From CAMLQK01 sp035478775 (lineage in GTDB: Bacteria; Patescibacteriota; Saccharimonadia; Saccharimonadales; UBA4665), in assembly GCA_035478775.1 (NCBI GenBank), contig DATIJG010000004.1, positions 1-42,008 of the forward strand: a stretch of 42,008 nt of DNA, in the 5' to 3' direction. Numbering within the stretch: position 1 is the stretch's first letter; every line of letters begins with the position of its first letter. Position numbers and translations under genes: made by a program. The notes under the pieces are model-generated. The model did not search any database, was not told the DNA's origin, and was given only the letters and a program-made list of their open reading frames with translations. Positions 32,829-40,700 of the stretch are shown piece by piece.

Positions 32829-33782
32829 ATGAGCGACTTTTTACAGCAGTTGCCGCGCCCTTTTTTTGTGTTGGCGCCTATGGACGACGTAACCGATACC
32901 GTGTTCCGCCAGATTGTTGCCGATTGCGCTTCGCCTAATGTATTTTTTACCGAGTTTGTAAATGTGGACGGTTTGCAAAGCCCGGGCCGGCCACATTTGC
33001 TTAAAAAAATCCGCAAGGATAGTGATAAAGAGCGTCCATTGATTGCACAAATTTGGGGCAAAAAACCCGAAAATTACTACAAAACCGCACAGGAATTGGT
33101 TGAAATGGGTTTCGATGGCATCGACATTAACATGGGCTGCCCAGCAAAACCAGTAGTGCAAAATGGTTGCTGTAGTGCCTTAATTGAAAACCGCCCGCTG
33201 GCGCTCGAAATTATTAAAGCTACCCAAGAAGGCGCGGCCAACAAAATCCCGGTGAGCGTAAAAACGCGCCTCGGTTTTACGCAGGTTGACTTAACCTGGC
33301 ATGAATTTTTGCTGCAACAGAACTTGAGTATGCTGACCGTACACGGCCGTACGCAGCGTGAAATGAGCGCCGTGCCTGCGCATTGGGATTTGATTGGTGA
33401 AGTTAGTAAAATGCGCAGCACATTAGCACCGCAAACTATCCTGGTTGGTAATGGCGATGTAGAATCGCACGGGCAAGGCCGGGCACTGGCGGCTCAATAT
33501 GGCCTCGACGGTATCATGATTGGCCGGGGTGTTTTTACTGATCCGTTTGTGTTCAGCACCGAAAGCCCATGGCCAAATTACACGAGACAACAGCGTGTCG
33601 AGCTGTTCCGAAAGCATGTGACATTATTTGAAAAGACATGGGGTGATAGCCAGCCGATTGCGCCGCTCAATAAATTCTGCAAGGTGTACATTAGTAACTT
33701 CGATGGGGCGAAGGAGTTGCGCGAGCAGCTTATGGATTCGCAAAGCGCAAAAGAGACGCTCGATATTTTAAATAGGTCCTAA
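32829..33782 (+). CDS. dus: tRNA-dihydrouridine synthase
   Basis: The 317-residue FMN-dependent enzyme reduces uridine to dihydrouridine in tRNA D-loops. The TIM-barrel starts with VLAPMDDVTDTVFR. INMGCPAK carries the catalytic Cys (C104), VKTRLG binds the phosphate, and TVHGRTQ, VGNGDV and GIMIGRG complete the family set. A short C-terminal helical domain follows. It overlaps the convergent hydrolase gene by 4 bp. The subfamily (DusA/B/C) is not clear. Confidence 0.94.
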   Translation: MSDFLQQLPRPFFVLAPMDDVTDTVFRQIVADCASPNVFFTEFVNVDGLQSPGRPHLLKKIRKDSDKERPLIAQIWGKKPENYYKTAQELVEMGFDGIDINMGCPAKPVVQNGCCSALIENRPLALEIIKATQEGAANKIPVSVKTRLGFTQVDLTWHEFLLQQNLSMLTVHGRTQREMSAVPAHWDLIGEVSKMRSTLAPQTILVGNGDVESHGQGRALAAQYGLDGIMIGRGVFTDPFVFSTESPWPNYTRQQRVELFRKHVTLFEKTWGDSQPIAPLNKFCKVYISNFDGAKELREQLMDSQSAKETLDILNRS

Positions 33783-34447
33783 TTGTTCCAGATATCCAGA
33801 ATGGTAGATGACAGTGGCATGTAACCCATTACTTCGTTAATCGTGCTTAGCTTTTCGCGTACCGCACCAGGGGTTTGAGGATGATTCGGTAGGGTAGGGT
33901 CTGCTGTCAGGTCGGCGGGAACGAAAGTATTGTACCCGAGTTGCGCGGCAGTGCGCGCTGTTGTTTCAACGCAAACCGAAGCATAGCCGCCCATAACGAC
34001 CACCGTTTTTACTCCGTGTGCCTTAAGGTGTGTATCAAGGTCGGTGCCCAAGAATGAGTCATAACTATATTTGACTATTTCGTGGTCATCTTCTTGTGGC
34101 TGGACTTTATAATAACCCCAGCCTTCACCATCTTTTTCAACTACCGGCGGAACTTTATCAATTTCCATTTTTAAACGTAAGTTTTCAGGCATGGTATCAG
34201 GTCGTTCAACCATTCGCACGAAGACGGTTGTAGCAATCGGATGTTTTCGCGCCGTGCCTAAAAAATAAACTATTTTGTCTACAGCCTTATCCAAATCTGT
34301 AAAAGTAGCATCGAACTGCTCGTTAAGGTATTTTGGCAAAGGGGCTTCCGGGCTTCCGTAACCATCCATAACATCAACTACGATAATTGCAGTTTCCTCA
34401 GGTTTGAGCGTTTTGGCAACTCTCGGGTCAAGTTCTTCTTTTTGCAA
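33779..34447 (-). CDS. Isochorismatase-like cysteine hydrolase
   Basis: The 222-residue product has the isochorismatase-fold catalytic triad in order: D25 in IIVVDVMD, K126 in EIVKYSYDSF, and C159 in GGYASVCVETTAR. Members hydrolyse amides such as nicotinamide or ureidoacrylate, or isochorismate; the substrate here is not clear. The start is TTG 34447, since no in-frame ATG exists upstream or near the N-terminus. The next Met (residue 27) would remove the catalytic Asp. The downstream end overlaps dus by 4 bp. Confidence 0.88.
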   Translation of the reverse strand: MQKEELDPRVAKTLKPEETAIIVVDVMDGYGSPEAPLPKYLNEQFDATFTDLDKAVDKIVYFLGTARKHPIATTVFVRMVERPDTMPENLRLKMEIDKVPPVVEKDGEGWGYYKVQPQEDDHEIVKYSYDSFLGTDLDTHLKAHGVKTVVVMGGYASVCVETTARTAAQLGYNTFVPADLTADPTLPNHPQTPGAVREKLSTINEVMGYMPLSSTILDIWNN

Positions 34448-34550
34448 TTTTAAAATTCTTTCATCAGCTTATTTCAGTCTGGAAAGCGACAAGTCTTTAC
34501 TACTTTTGCTAGTGGCTTACAAGAAGTCGCTTGTTCTAGCGGACTTTTTA

Positions 34551-34626
34551 TGGTGGGGGCAGCTGGACTTGAACCAGCGACCAATCGGTTATGAGCCGAC
34601 TGCTCTAACCACTGAGCTATGCCCCC
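34551..34626 (-). tRNA. tRNA with CAU anticodon (Met elongator or Ile2), CCA encoded
   Basis: The reverse strand folds into a full cloverleaf: acceptor GGGGGCA/TGCCCCC, D arm AGCTCAGTGGTTAGAGCA, anticodon arm TCGGCTCATAACCGA, T arm with GGTTCAAGTCC, discriminator A and encoded CCA. The anticodon is CAU. The D and T arms resemble the bacterial tRNA-Ile2 (lysidine-modified) more than many elongator Met tRNAs, but the G4:C69 and G5:C68 pairs differ from the E. coli TilS determinants, so identity is open. Confidence 0.95.
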
Positions 34627-34710
34627 GTATAGCCTAAAATTGATACAATGCGGTACCAACAGAGGTAATGATAGCATATTTTGGGCAAACAGGTATACTA
34701 TAAATAGCTA

Positions 34711-35184
34711 ATGAAAGCAAAAATCAAACAAACCTGGGCGAATTTAGAAAAATACACCGACCAACTGCAAGATGTGCGGGTGCTCGGCTTGCTGACTTTT
34801 ATGGTGATCGTGGTACTGATTGCCTGGAGCGGCGCCAGTGCGATTGACACCAACTACGGTTTGCAGCGCCAGATATCACAGTTTGAGCAACAAAACCAGG
34901 TCAAGGAACTGGCTAACACCAACCTGCAACTACAAAACGAATATTTCAACTCTAGCCAGTATTTAGAATTGGCCGCTCGCCAGAATTTCGGCTTGGCAAT
35001 GCCGGGCGAAACTGAGCTGATCGTACCTACGACTGTGGCGCTGGCACACACTGTGAACCTGCAAAATAGCGAACAGCAGCAGTCGGCCAAAACCAACGCT
35101 AAGCAGCCGAGCTATCAACGCAATTTCCAAGCCTGGATTAATTTTTTCTTACATAGGCCAACGACAGTGAATCAGACCAACTGA
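34711..35184 (+). CDS. DivIC/FtsB-like septum formation initiator
   Basis: The 157-residue product has a short cytosolic start and one membrane helix (about 24-45, VLGLLTFMVIVVLIAWSGASAI). A coiled coil follows (about 50-85, LQRQISQFEQQNQVKELANTN), then the FtsB/DivIC box YLELAARQNFGLAMPGETELIV. The family acts in the divisome, linking FtsL and FtsQ/DivIB. The extra 50-residue C-terminal tail is Gln/Asn-rich with a Trp-Phe segment near the end. TATAAA 34699-34704 ends 6 nt before the ATG. It lies between two tRNA genes. Confidence 0.88.
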   Translation: MKAKIKQTWANLEKYTDQLQDVRVLGLLTFMVIVVLIAWSGASAIDTNYGLQRQISQFEQQNQVKELANTNLQLQNEYFNSSQYLELAARQNFGLAMPGETELIVPTTVALAHTVNLQNSEQQQSAKTNAKQPSYQRNFQAWINFFLHRPTTVNQTN

Positions 35185-35192
35185 GCCATGGC

Positions 35193-35222
35193 TTGACAAA
35201 ATAAGCTAGGCGTTGTTATACT
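35193..35222 (+). promoter_or_regulatory. Promoter of initiator tRNA
   Basis: Consensus TTGACA (35193-35198), an 18-bp spacer and TATACT (35217-35222) end 24 nt before the mature tRNA start. Confidence 0.88.
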
Positions 35223-35246
35223 TTACAAGCTATCATGTTATGTTAT

Positions 35247-35321
35247 CGCGGGATGGAGCAGCGGCAGCTCGCGTGGCTCATAACCACGAGGTCCCAGGTT
35301 CGAGTCCTGGTCCCGCAACCA
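35247..35321 (+). tRNA. Initiator tRNA-fMet (CAU), CCA encoded
   Basis: The cloverleaf has the bacterial initiator hallmark, a C1:A72 mismatch at the top of the acceptor stem (CGCGGGA with TCCCGCA). Three G:C pairs close the anticodon stem (GTGG-CTCATAA-CCAC region), and the T arm has GGTTCGAGTCC. Anticodon is CAU and CCA is encoded. Confidence 0.96.
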
Positions 35322-35334
35322 AAATGATACCCCT

Positions 35335-35360
35335 AAAGGCTTCTTCTGGAGGCCTTTTTG
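35335..35360 (+). terminator. Intrinsic terminator after tRNA-fMet
   Basis: AAAGGC (35335-35340) pairs with GCCTTT (35352-35357), followed by TTG. Confidence 0.85.
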
Positions 35361-35438
35361 TTTGCCACTGATTGGTGAGTATGTAACGTTCGCAGATCCC
35401 ATAATCCACCTGAGTGTATTTTACAGAGGTGGAGTGAT

Positions 35439-36092
35439 ATGATTAATCGTATGTTAGGCATCTTATTAGTTATCATTTTTGTTATTATCATTTCGGTTTA
35501 TTTTAAGTTGGGCGAAGATAAACTTAGGCAATATAGAGACGTACTGAGTTTAGAAAAGGCAAACTTGGCCTATTCTAATGACTATCAAAAAGTAAGGGAT
35601 TTAATTCTTCCTACGCGGCAAACAGCCTTTGATAAAAGCGAACCAGTGATCTGGCTGTACAGACGTGGTACTACCGAGTTATTCTTGGGTGCTAACTGGA
35701 GAGGCGACATTCGGATTTGGCTGGAACCAAAAACCGTGCTAAAAGGCGTGCATATTGTTCTAGATGGCACGCTAAATAATTCAATGCGCTCTAACCTAAA
35801 GAAAGACAAGTTGCCACAGCGGCAAGTTGAGTTAGAAGGAAATTTTTCGAAGCACTTCAAGCTTTATTGTAATGAAGGGCAACAGGTGGTGGCCCTTCAA
35901 GTGATTGCGCCGGATATCATGGCCTATCTGCTAGATAATTTGCTAAATGCTGACATTGAAGTTATTGATAGCCAAGTAGCGATAATAATTAGAAACGGCG
36001 CAAAGACGCTCGATAGGCTGAAGGCTAGTATTGAACTGGCTGATCGAATAGAAAGGCTGGCCAGAGCTGCCACTAAAGTAGCACGTCTTTAG
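35439..36092 (+). CDS. Membrane-anchored DUF3137-like protein
   Basis: The 217-residue product has an N-terminal membrane helix (about 5-24) with an IIFVIII core, then a soluble part. Its segment VELEGNFSKHFKLYCNEGQQVVALQVIAPDIMAYLLD matches the pattern I know from DUF3137 proteins (F-x-x-x-F-x-V-Y ... A-x-x-x-L-x-P-x-F-M). The C-terminus is a helix that could pack on the membrane. A GGAG Shine-Dalgarno is 6 nt upstream. Function is unknown. The stop is about 130 bp before the promoter of the 33-residue ORF. Confidence 0.75.
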   Translation: MINRMLGILLVIIFVIIISVYFKLGEDKLRQYRDVLSLEKANLAYSNDYQKVRDLILPTRQTAFDKSEPVIWLYRRGTTELFLGANWRGDIRIWLEPKTVLKGVHIVLDGTLNNSMRSNLKKDKLPQRQVELEGNFSKHFKLYCNEGQQVVALQVIAPDIMAYLLDNLLNADIEVIDSQVAIIIRNGAKTLDRLKASIELADRIERLARAATKVARL

Positions 36093-36220
36093 GTTTGAAG
36101 CGCTATGGTAGGTAATCTCGAACAAGGGAGTTGTGGAAAACTTCTGTACAGTTTGTTGTAAAACACGCTTGCATTTAGATAATTACAGCTGGTATTATTC
36201 TGGTAAGTGGAGCAGCAACA

Positions 36221-36268
36221 TTGACAAAACAACCGAAAAGTGTATAATATAAGTTGTTGTGATCACAA
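36221..36268 (+). promoter_or_regulatory. Consensus promoter with operator-like palindrome
   Basis: TTGACA (36221-36226), a 16-bp spacer and TATAAT (36243-36248): both boxes match consensus. A perfect palindrome TTGTGATCACAA (36257-36268) covers the predicted start point and could bind a repressor. Confidence 0.8.
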
Positions 36269-36316
36269 ACAAACACTTTAAAATAAAAGTTTAAACAAAC
36301 AAAAGGGGGCACTGCT

Positions 36317-36418
36317 ATGACAGTGAAAGCCAAAACCAAGAGTGGGCTTATGTTTGAATTGCTGCCAACCAGCAATAAGGGCATCTTGAAAATTGACAGC
36401 TTACTCGGTAAATTCTGA
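36317..36418 (+). CDS. Small 33-residue ORF in its own transcription unit
   Basis: This ORF is too short for normal gene calling. ATG 36317 has AGGGGG 7 nt upstream. The product starts MTVKAKTKSGLMFELL and ends SLLGKF before TGA. It is basic and amphipathic, with no membrane segment. A consensus promoter, a 60-nt leader and a strong terminator make it an isolated unit. Coding status is inferred from the SD and layout. The function is unknown; a leader peptide, small toxin or regulatory peptide are all open. The transcript could alternatively act as an RNA. Confidence 0.55.
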   Translation: MTVKAKTKSGLMFELLPTSNKGILKIDSLLGKF

Positions 36419-36458
36419 ACTGTAGCGTAAAAGCAATGGTTCATTAACCGATTCACGT

Positions 36459-36500
36459 ACACGCCTGAAGAGCAACACGCTTTTCAGGCGTGTTTTAAAT
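36459..36500 (+). terminator. Intrinsic terminator of the 33-residue ORF unit
   Basis: ACACGCCTGAA (36459-36469) pairs with TTCAGGCGTGT (36483-36493), followed by TTTAAAT. Confidence 0.9.
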
Positions 36501-36518
36501 AAAGGCGAAAGGCAAGGC

Positions 36519-36746
36519 ATGAGTTTACAAGATACATTCTATGTGATGGGCATTGTGTACATGAGTGTGATGCTTATTTTAACTGCAGTCATTATTGGTG
36601 TAATTATTGCAATAAAAGTTAAGATTTCGGCTATCCAACGACGTATTGAAGAGCGCCTGCACACATTGACCGAGATGGCTGAATACGGCGAACGCGTCAT
36701 AAGTAAGGCGCGCGGCATGATGCATAAACATCAGCACGACGATTAA
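36519..36746 (+). CDS. Small single-pass membrane protein with charged helix
   Basis: The 75-residue product has a membrane helix (about 8-33) followed by a charged amphipathic helix (about 35-70, QRRIEERLHTLTEMAEYGERV) and a His-rich end. The shape resembles DUF948/YtxH-like small membrane proteins, but no family is certain. AAGG lies upstream of the ATG. It starts 26 bp after the terminator of the 33-residue unit, so readthrough could drive it. Confidence 0.75.
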   Translation: MSLQDTFYVMGIVYMSVMLILTAVIIGVIIAIKVKISAIQRRIEERLHTLTEMAEYGERVISKARGMMHKHQHDD

Positions 36747-36763
36747 ATCTTTTTAGCGTAATT

Positions 36764-36796
36764 AAAACACCCTGGGTATTGCCTGGGGTGTTTTAA
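36764..36796. terminator. Bidirectional intrinsic terminator
   Basis: AAAACACCC (36764-36772) pairs with GGGTGTTTT (36786-36794). It has an A-run before and T-run after, and separates the convergent genes at 36519 and 36826. Confidence 0.9.
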
Positions 36797-36825
36797 TTTG
36801 GCGTAAGTTTAGTATGCTGAGGTAA

Positions 36826-37122
36826 TTATTTTTCAGGGTTTTCGTGGTTAAGCTCGACGGGCTTTGCTTGGGTGTCGGGGCCGACTTGCTGATCGCTGTA
36901 GCCTGATGCTTCGGCGGTGCCGTTTTCGTAGGCGTCTTCTGGCTCGACTCCATCGTCAGTCATAGGGTGGTCGGCAGGAACTTGTGGTTCGTCAGGTACA
37001 TCGTTGGCCGGCGTAAATGGCGGATCGTTATCTTCGGAGAGCTTAATTTCATCAGTGTCAGGGTTGAAATAATCGTCTTTTGACTGCAACGGATCGGCGC
37101 TGCCGGTACTATTGTTGTCCAT
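36826..37122 (-). CDS. Acidic disordered protein
   Basis: The 98-residue product is rich in Asp, Glu, Pro and Asn throughout, with no hydrophobic segment or recognisable fold. It is probably intrinsically disordered. ATG 37122 has a perfect GGAGG 6 nt upstream, so the longer frame to 37164 is rejected. AGTATA at 37144-37149 gives a minus-strand -10 (TATACT). Function is unknown. Confidence 0.75.
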   Translation of the reverse strand: MDNNSTGSADPLQSKDDYFNPDTDEIKLSEDNDPPFTPANDVPDEPQVPADHPMTDDGVEPEDAYENGTAEASGYSDQQVGPDTQAKPVELNHENPEK

Positions 37123-37157
37123 AAAAACCTCCTTATATCTTTTAGTATAGCTCACTT

Positions 37158-37189
37158 CACGCAATGCAAAGAGAGAACTTTGTTGCGTG
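37158..37189. promoter_or_regulatory. Hairpin in the divergent promoter region
   Basis: CACGCAA (37158-37164) and CAAAG (37167-37171) pair with CTTTG (37178-37182) and TTGCGTG (37183-37189). It sits just upstream of the minus-strand -10 and has no T-run, so it is more likely an operator or cruciform-type site than a terminator. Confidence 0.5.
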
Positions 37190-37308
37190 ATTACAACGCG
37201 TTTATTTGCCGTACGCTGACTCGACGAGAGTAGCGTATTGAAGTAAACTTTTTAAAGGCTGACATTAGAGCATTAAAGATAAGTTTTAGGTTACGAGGGA
37301 AAGAATAT

Positions 37309-37641
37309 ATGACATTTGACGAATACCAAAAGCAGGCTCTGACCACGGCAGAAAACGACTACGAACCACTTATGGAGAAGACCATCTGGGCGATGGGCGT
37401 TGCCGGCGAGGCGGGTGAAGTTGTGGAAAAGTGGAAAAAGATTGTTGCTTATAAAGGTGGAGTGGTTTCTGAGGAAGACAAAGCGGAACTAGCAAAGGAA
37501 TTAGGCGACGTTGTGTGGTACATAGCGGTGCTTGCCCACAGCCTTGGCCTGTCGTTTGAAGAAGTCATGCAAGTGAACGTCGAAAAGCTAGCTGGCAGGG
37601 CGCAGCGAAACGTTATCCGAGGGGCTGGGGATAACCGCTGA
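37309..37641 (+). CDS. MazG-like nucleotide pyrophosphohydrolase
   Basis: The 110-residue all-alpha NTP-PPase-fold protein has Mg-binding motifs GEAGEVVEKWKK (about 32-43) and KELGDVVWY (about 63-71), which supply the EEx2E and ExxD residues. The family hydrolyses (d)NTPs to monophosphates, often for house-cleaning of non-canonical nucleotides. It is short, single-domain and stands alone. AGGGAAAG precedes the ATG. Confidence 0.9.
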   Translation: MTFDEYQKQALTTAENDYEPLMEKTIWAMGVAGEAGEVVEKWKKIVAYKGGVVSEEDKAELAKELGDVVWYIAVLAHSLGLSFEEVMQVNVEKLAGRAQRNVIRGAGDNR

Positions 37642-37760
37642 TCGTTTATACAATTCAATTAAGCGGGCGGGCTAAACTCAAAGTACAAGGCAATAATTTG
37701 CTGGCGACGCAATACAAACACGTGGTACTATAGGGGAAATTAGGGTATGGGGGTCTTTTC

Positions 37761-40700
37761 GTGAGTAGCGGACGTCTATTTGTTGGTATGCCTGTAATAG
37801 TAAACCTCATAAAAAGTTCATGGTTGCTTCGCGAGAAGCCGATGTGGCGCAAGCGGTTTGCCCGTGTTCGGCTGGCTGTCGTGGCAGCCGGTTTTACGCT
37901 ATCGATGTTTATTTCAATGGCCAAGCCCCTGCTTGTTGCAGCTTTAACCTCTTCTAAATCGGCGAGCACTTCTGCTGATGTCGTAACACCCAACTCTGAC
38001 TTTGCTGCGGACGGTTGGGGTGACAGTAGCGGGTATCATATATCGGTTGGTTCTGGCCAAGACGGTAATTTTACCTGGAGCGACTTGGCAGTTATTAAGC
38101 CGGCCAACCTAGATGAACAGTCTTGGACAGGCTACCAATGCGTGAGCGGGGATGGCAAATACATTGCGGTTACGGTGTTGCCGGCCTCAGCAGTTAATAC
38201 GCCTTCGATGCGCCAAGCAGGCGCTTTCGCATATTCGGTAAGCGTGGCAGATGGTAACGTGCAGCCGGTCGCCAGCGGTGTTGCCGCTATGTACGATAGC
38301 CCTGGCTGCGGCATGGGCGATGAGGCGGTTTTTACTATCAGTATCGGTGTTGATGAACAATCGACCGAGTTATTGAGGGCTAACTTGGCAACCGGAGCGA
38401 TCGACCAAGATGTGCAAGTCGAGGGCCAGTTAACTTCGCCAGCGCCGCTTAATAACGAGATGGCTGGCGTGGTTGGTACTTCGCTTGTAGTGGTATCGAA
38501 TAACGCAAAAGGCAAGGTTAAGCCATTAAAGCTTGCAAAAGTCGACGGCCAGGCGTACGACGTACGGGTCGCAAAAGATGGCGGGCTCGACTTACTTACG
38601 ACAAGTAAAAATGCCATGGCAACTATCTGGCACGAGCATAACGGCAAGCTCACTAGTGTTGGCTCGGGCTCTCGTGCGAAAGTACAATTGTTTGCTGGTC
38701 GAGGTGGTCATTCAATTATCAGCGGCGTGGATAAAGTAACCAACGGAAGTGACCTGAAGGTTGCGTCTGCTACCGGTTTGCCGAGTGGGGCAGTAGCCGC
38801 CTCGATTGATGGCGGTACGGTGCTTGGTTACGACAAACAAAATACCGATACTAATTTGCCAGCTGCGGTCAGCACCAGCGGAGGTCAGGCTGTAGAGCCG
38901 GTTATTGTTGGTGATGTGCCTAAAGCGACAACTGTTTTGCCGAAGTTTGTTTCACAACAAGCGATTAACCCGATTACGCGAATCACACAATCCAGCAGCC
39001 TAAACAGCATAAGCCCTACTAATGTAAAAAGTGCGCCCACTTTTACTGCAAAAACTTCTGCCCAGGCAGGTGTTATCAAGCCGGCTACTTCTATGACTGC
39101 ACAAACTCCGGTGTGTGCAGTGGATCGGCTTGACCCGCATTTACAAGTGTTGCAGCCTAATGCAGCGCAGATAAACTGGGCGGTGCAAATGGCCGAGCAG
39201 AACCTGCTAACGGGTTCGGCGTACCAGCGCCCGGCGAATTTTGCCAATATGGGCTTGGTGGCATACTCGCCAAACGACGACTTCCCGGCGATACCTCTTG
39301 ACCATCCATCATCAGACAGCTGGAATACAGTGCCGCGTTCAGTATTTGAAGCAATCATGGCACAAGAGTCTAACTGGGACCAAGCTTCGTGGCACGCCTT
39401 GCCCGGGATTGCGGGCGGCCCACTGGTTGCAGATTACTATGGCAACGGGGCGAACTCGATAGATAGCATTAACTACGCGGCGGCGGATTGTGGCTACGGT
39501 ATTTCACAGGTAACAACTGGTATGCATGTGGGTGACGGCAGTTATTCGGTTCACGGCCAAATGAAAATTGCCGTTGATTACCAAGAAAACATGGCTGCCG
39601 GATTGAATATTTTGCAGTCAACCTGGAACCAATTATATGAGGACGGCATCACGGCCAATAATGGCGACCCGCGCTACCTTGAAAACTGGTATTTTGCAGC
39701 GTGGGCGTATAACACTGGCGTCCAGCCGAATGGCTCTTTTAACACCACTGGCTGTACGCCTGGGCCATCATGTACTGGCCCTGATGGGACATGGGGATTG
39801 GGCTGGCTCAACAATCCGGCTAACCCAGATTATCCGCCAAATCGTGCGCCATATTTAGAGACTACGTATGCTGACGCGGCGCACCCGAGCAATTGGCCGT
39901 ACCAGGAACGTATATTGGGGTGGATGGGCAGCCCGCTTTTGCAATTTGGCTCCGCGGCTTATAACACACCGAACTATCAGAATGGCAATACCTGGCTGCA
40001 GCCTGCTCCATTTAGCGTGGCTTGTGCAAGCGCAAACGACTGTACCCCTGGTGCTGCTGGGCAATCTGGTAATTGTAATTTGGGTGACTCAGAATGTTGG
40101 TGGCACCAACCCGTAACCTGGGTCACGAATTGTAGCACCAGTTGCGCTACGAGCAGCTATGAAGTTGGCTCTGGTTCAACCCAGCCGGCTGGCACCGATC
40201 CGCATCCGCCAACCTGTTCGCTTAGTAGTTCTGATCTGCCGACTACCACTAACGGCTCGCCGATTATCGTGGATGAGTTATCGGGCACCGGCCCACTTAA
40301 CGTTGTAGGTTGTTCGCAGTCGCCCAATTGGTCGAATAATGGCAGCTTTACTTATTCGTATGGCACAAATTCAAATGGGGATCCGATAGGCGCGATTGAT
40401 ACGCACCAGCTGGGCGCTGGTTTTGGCGGGCACATATTTTTCACGCACACCGAAACAGGGTCACAACCGGAAATTATTAACACCGGAACATGGTCGCCGA
40501 ACTTGCCCAAAACGCAGTATTACCAAATTAAGGTACACTTGCCAGCCACGGGTGCGACGGCCACGAGCGTAACGTATACGGTGAACCCTGGCGGCGGTGC
40601 GGCGTCTCAACACGTAGTGCTCAACCAGGACGCTGGGGCGGAAGCTTGGGTTAGCCTTGGCACGTTCGCTTTGTCGCCGGGTGCTTCAGTGGTACTTACA

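Noticed and set aside
34448..34550. Terminator after the minus-strand tRNA
   Set aside because: AAGCGAC/GTCGCTT can pair across a long loop, but there is no T-run and the stem is too distant to call.
37655..37993. 112-residue minus-strand frame at the start of the RHS gene
   Set aside because: It is a shadow of the long plus-strand frame and has no start signals or family resemblance.
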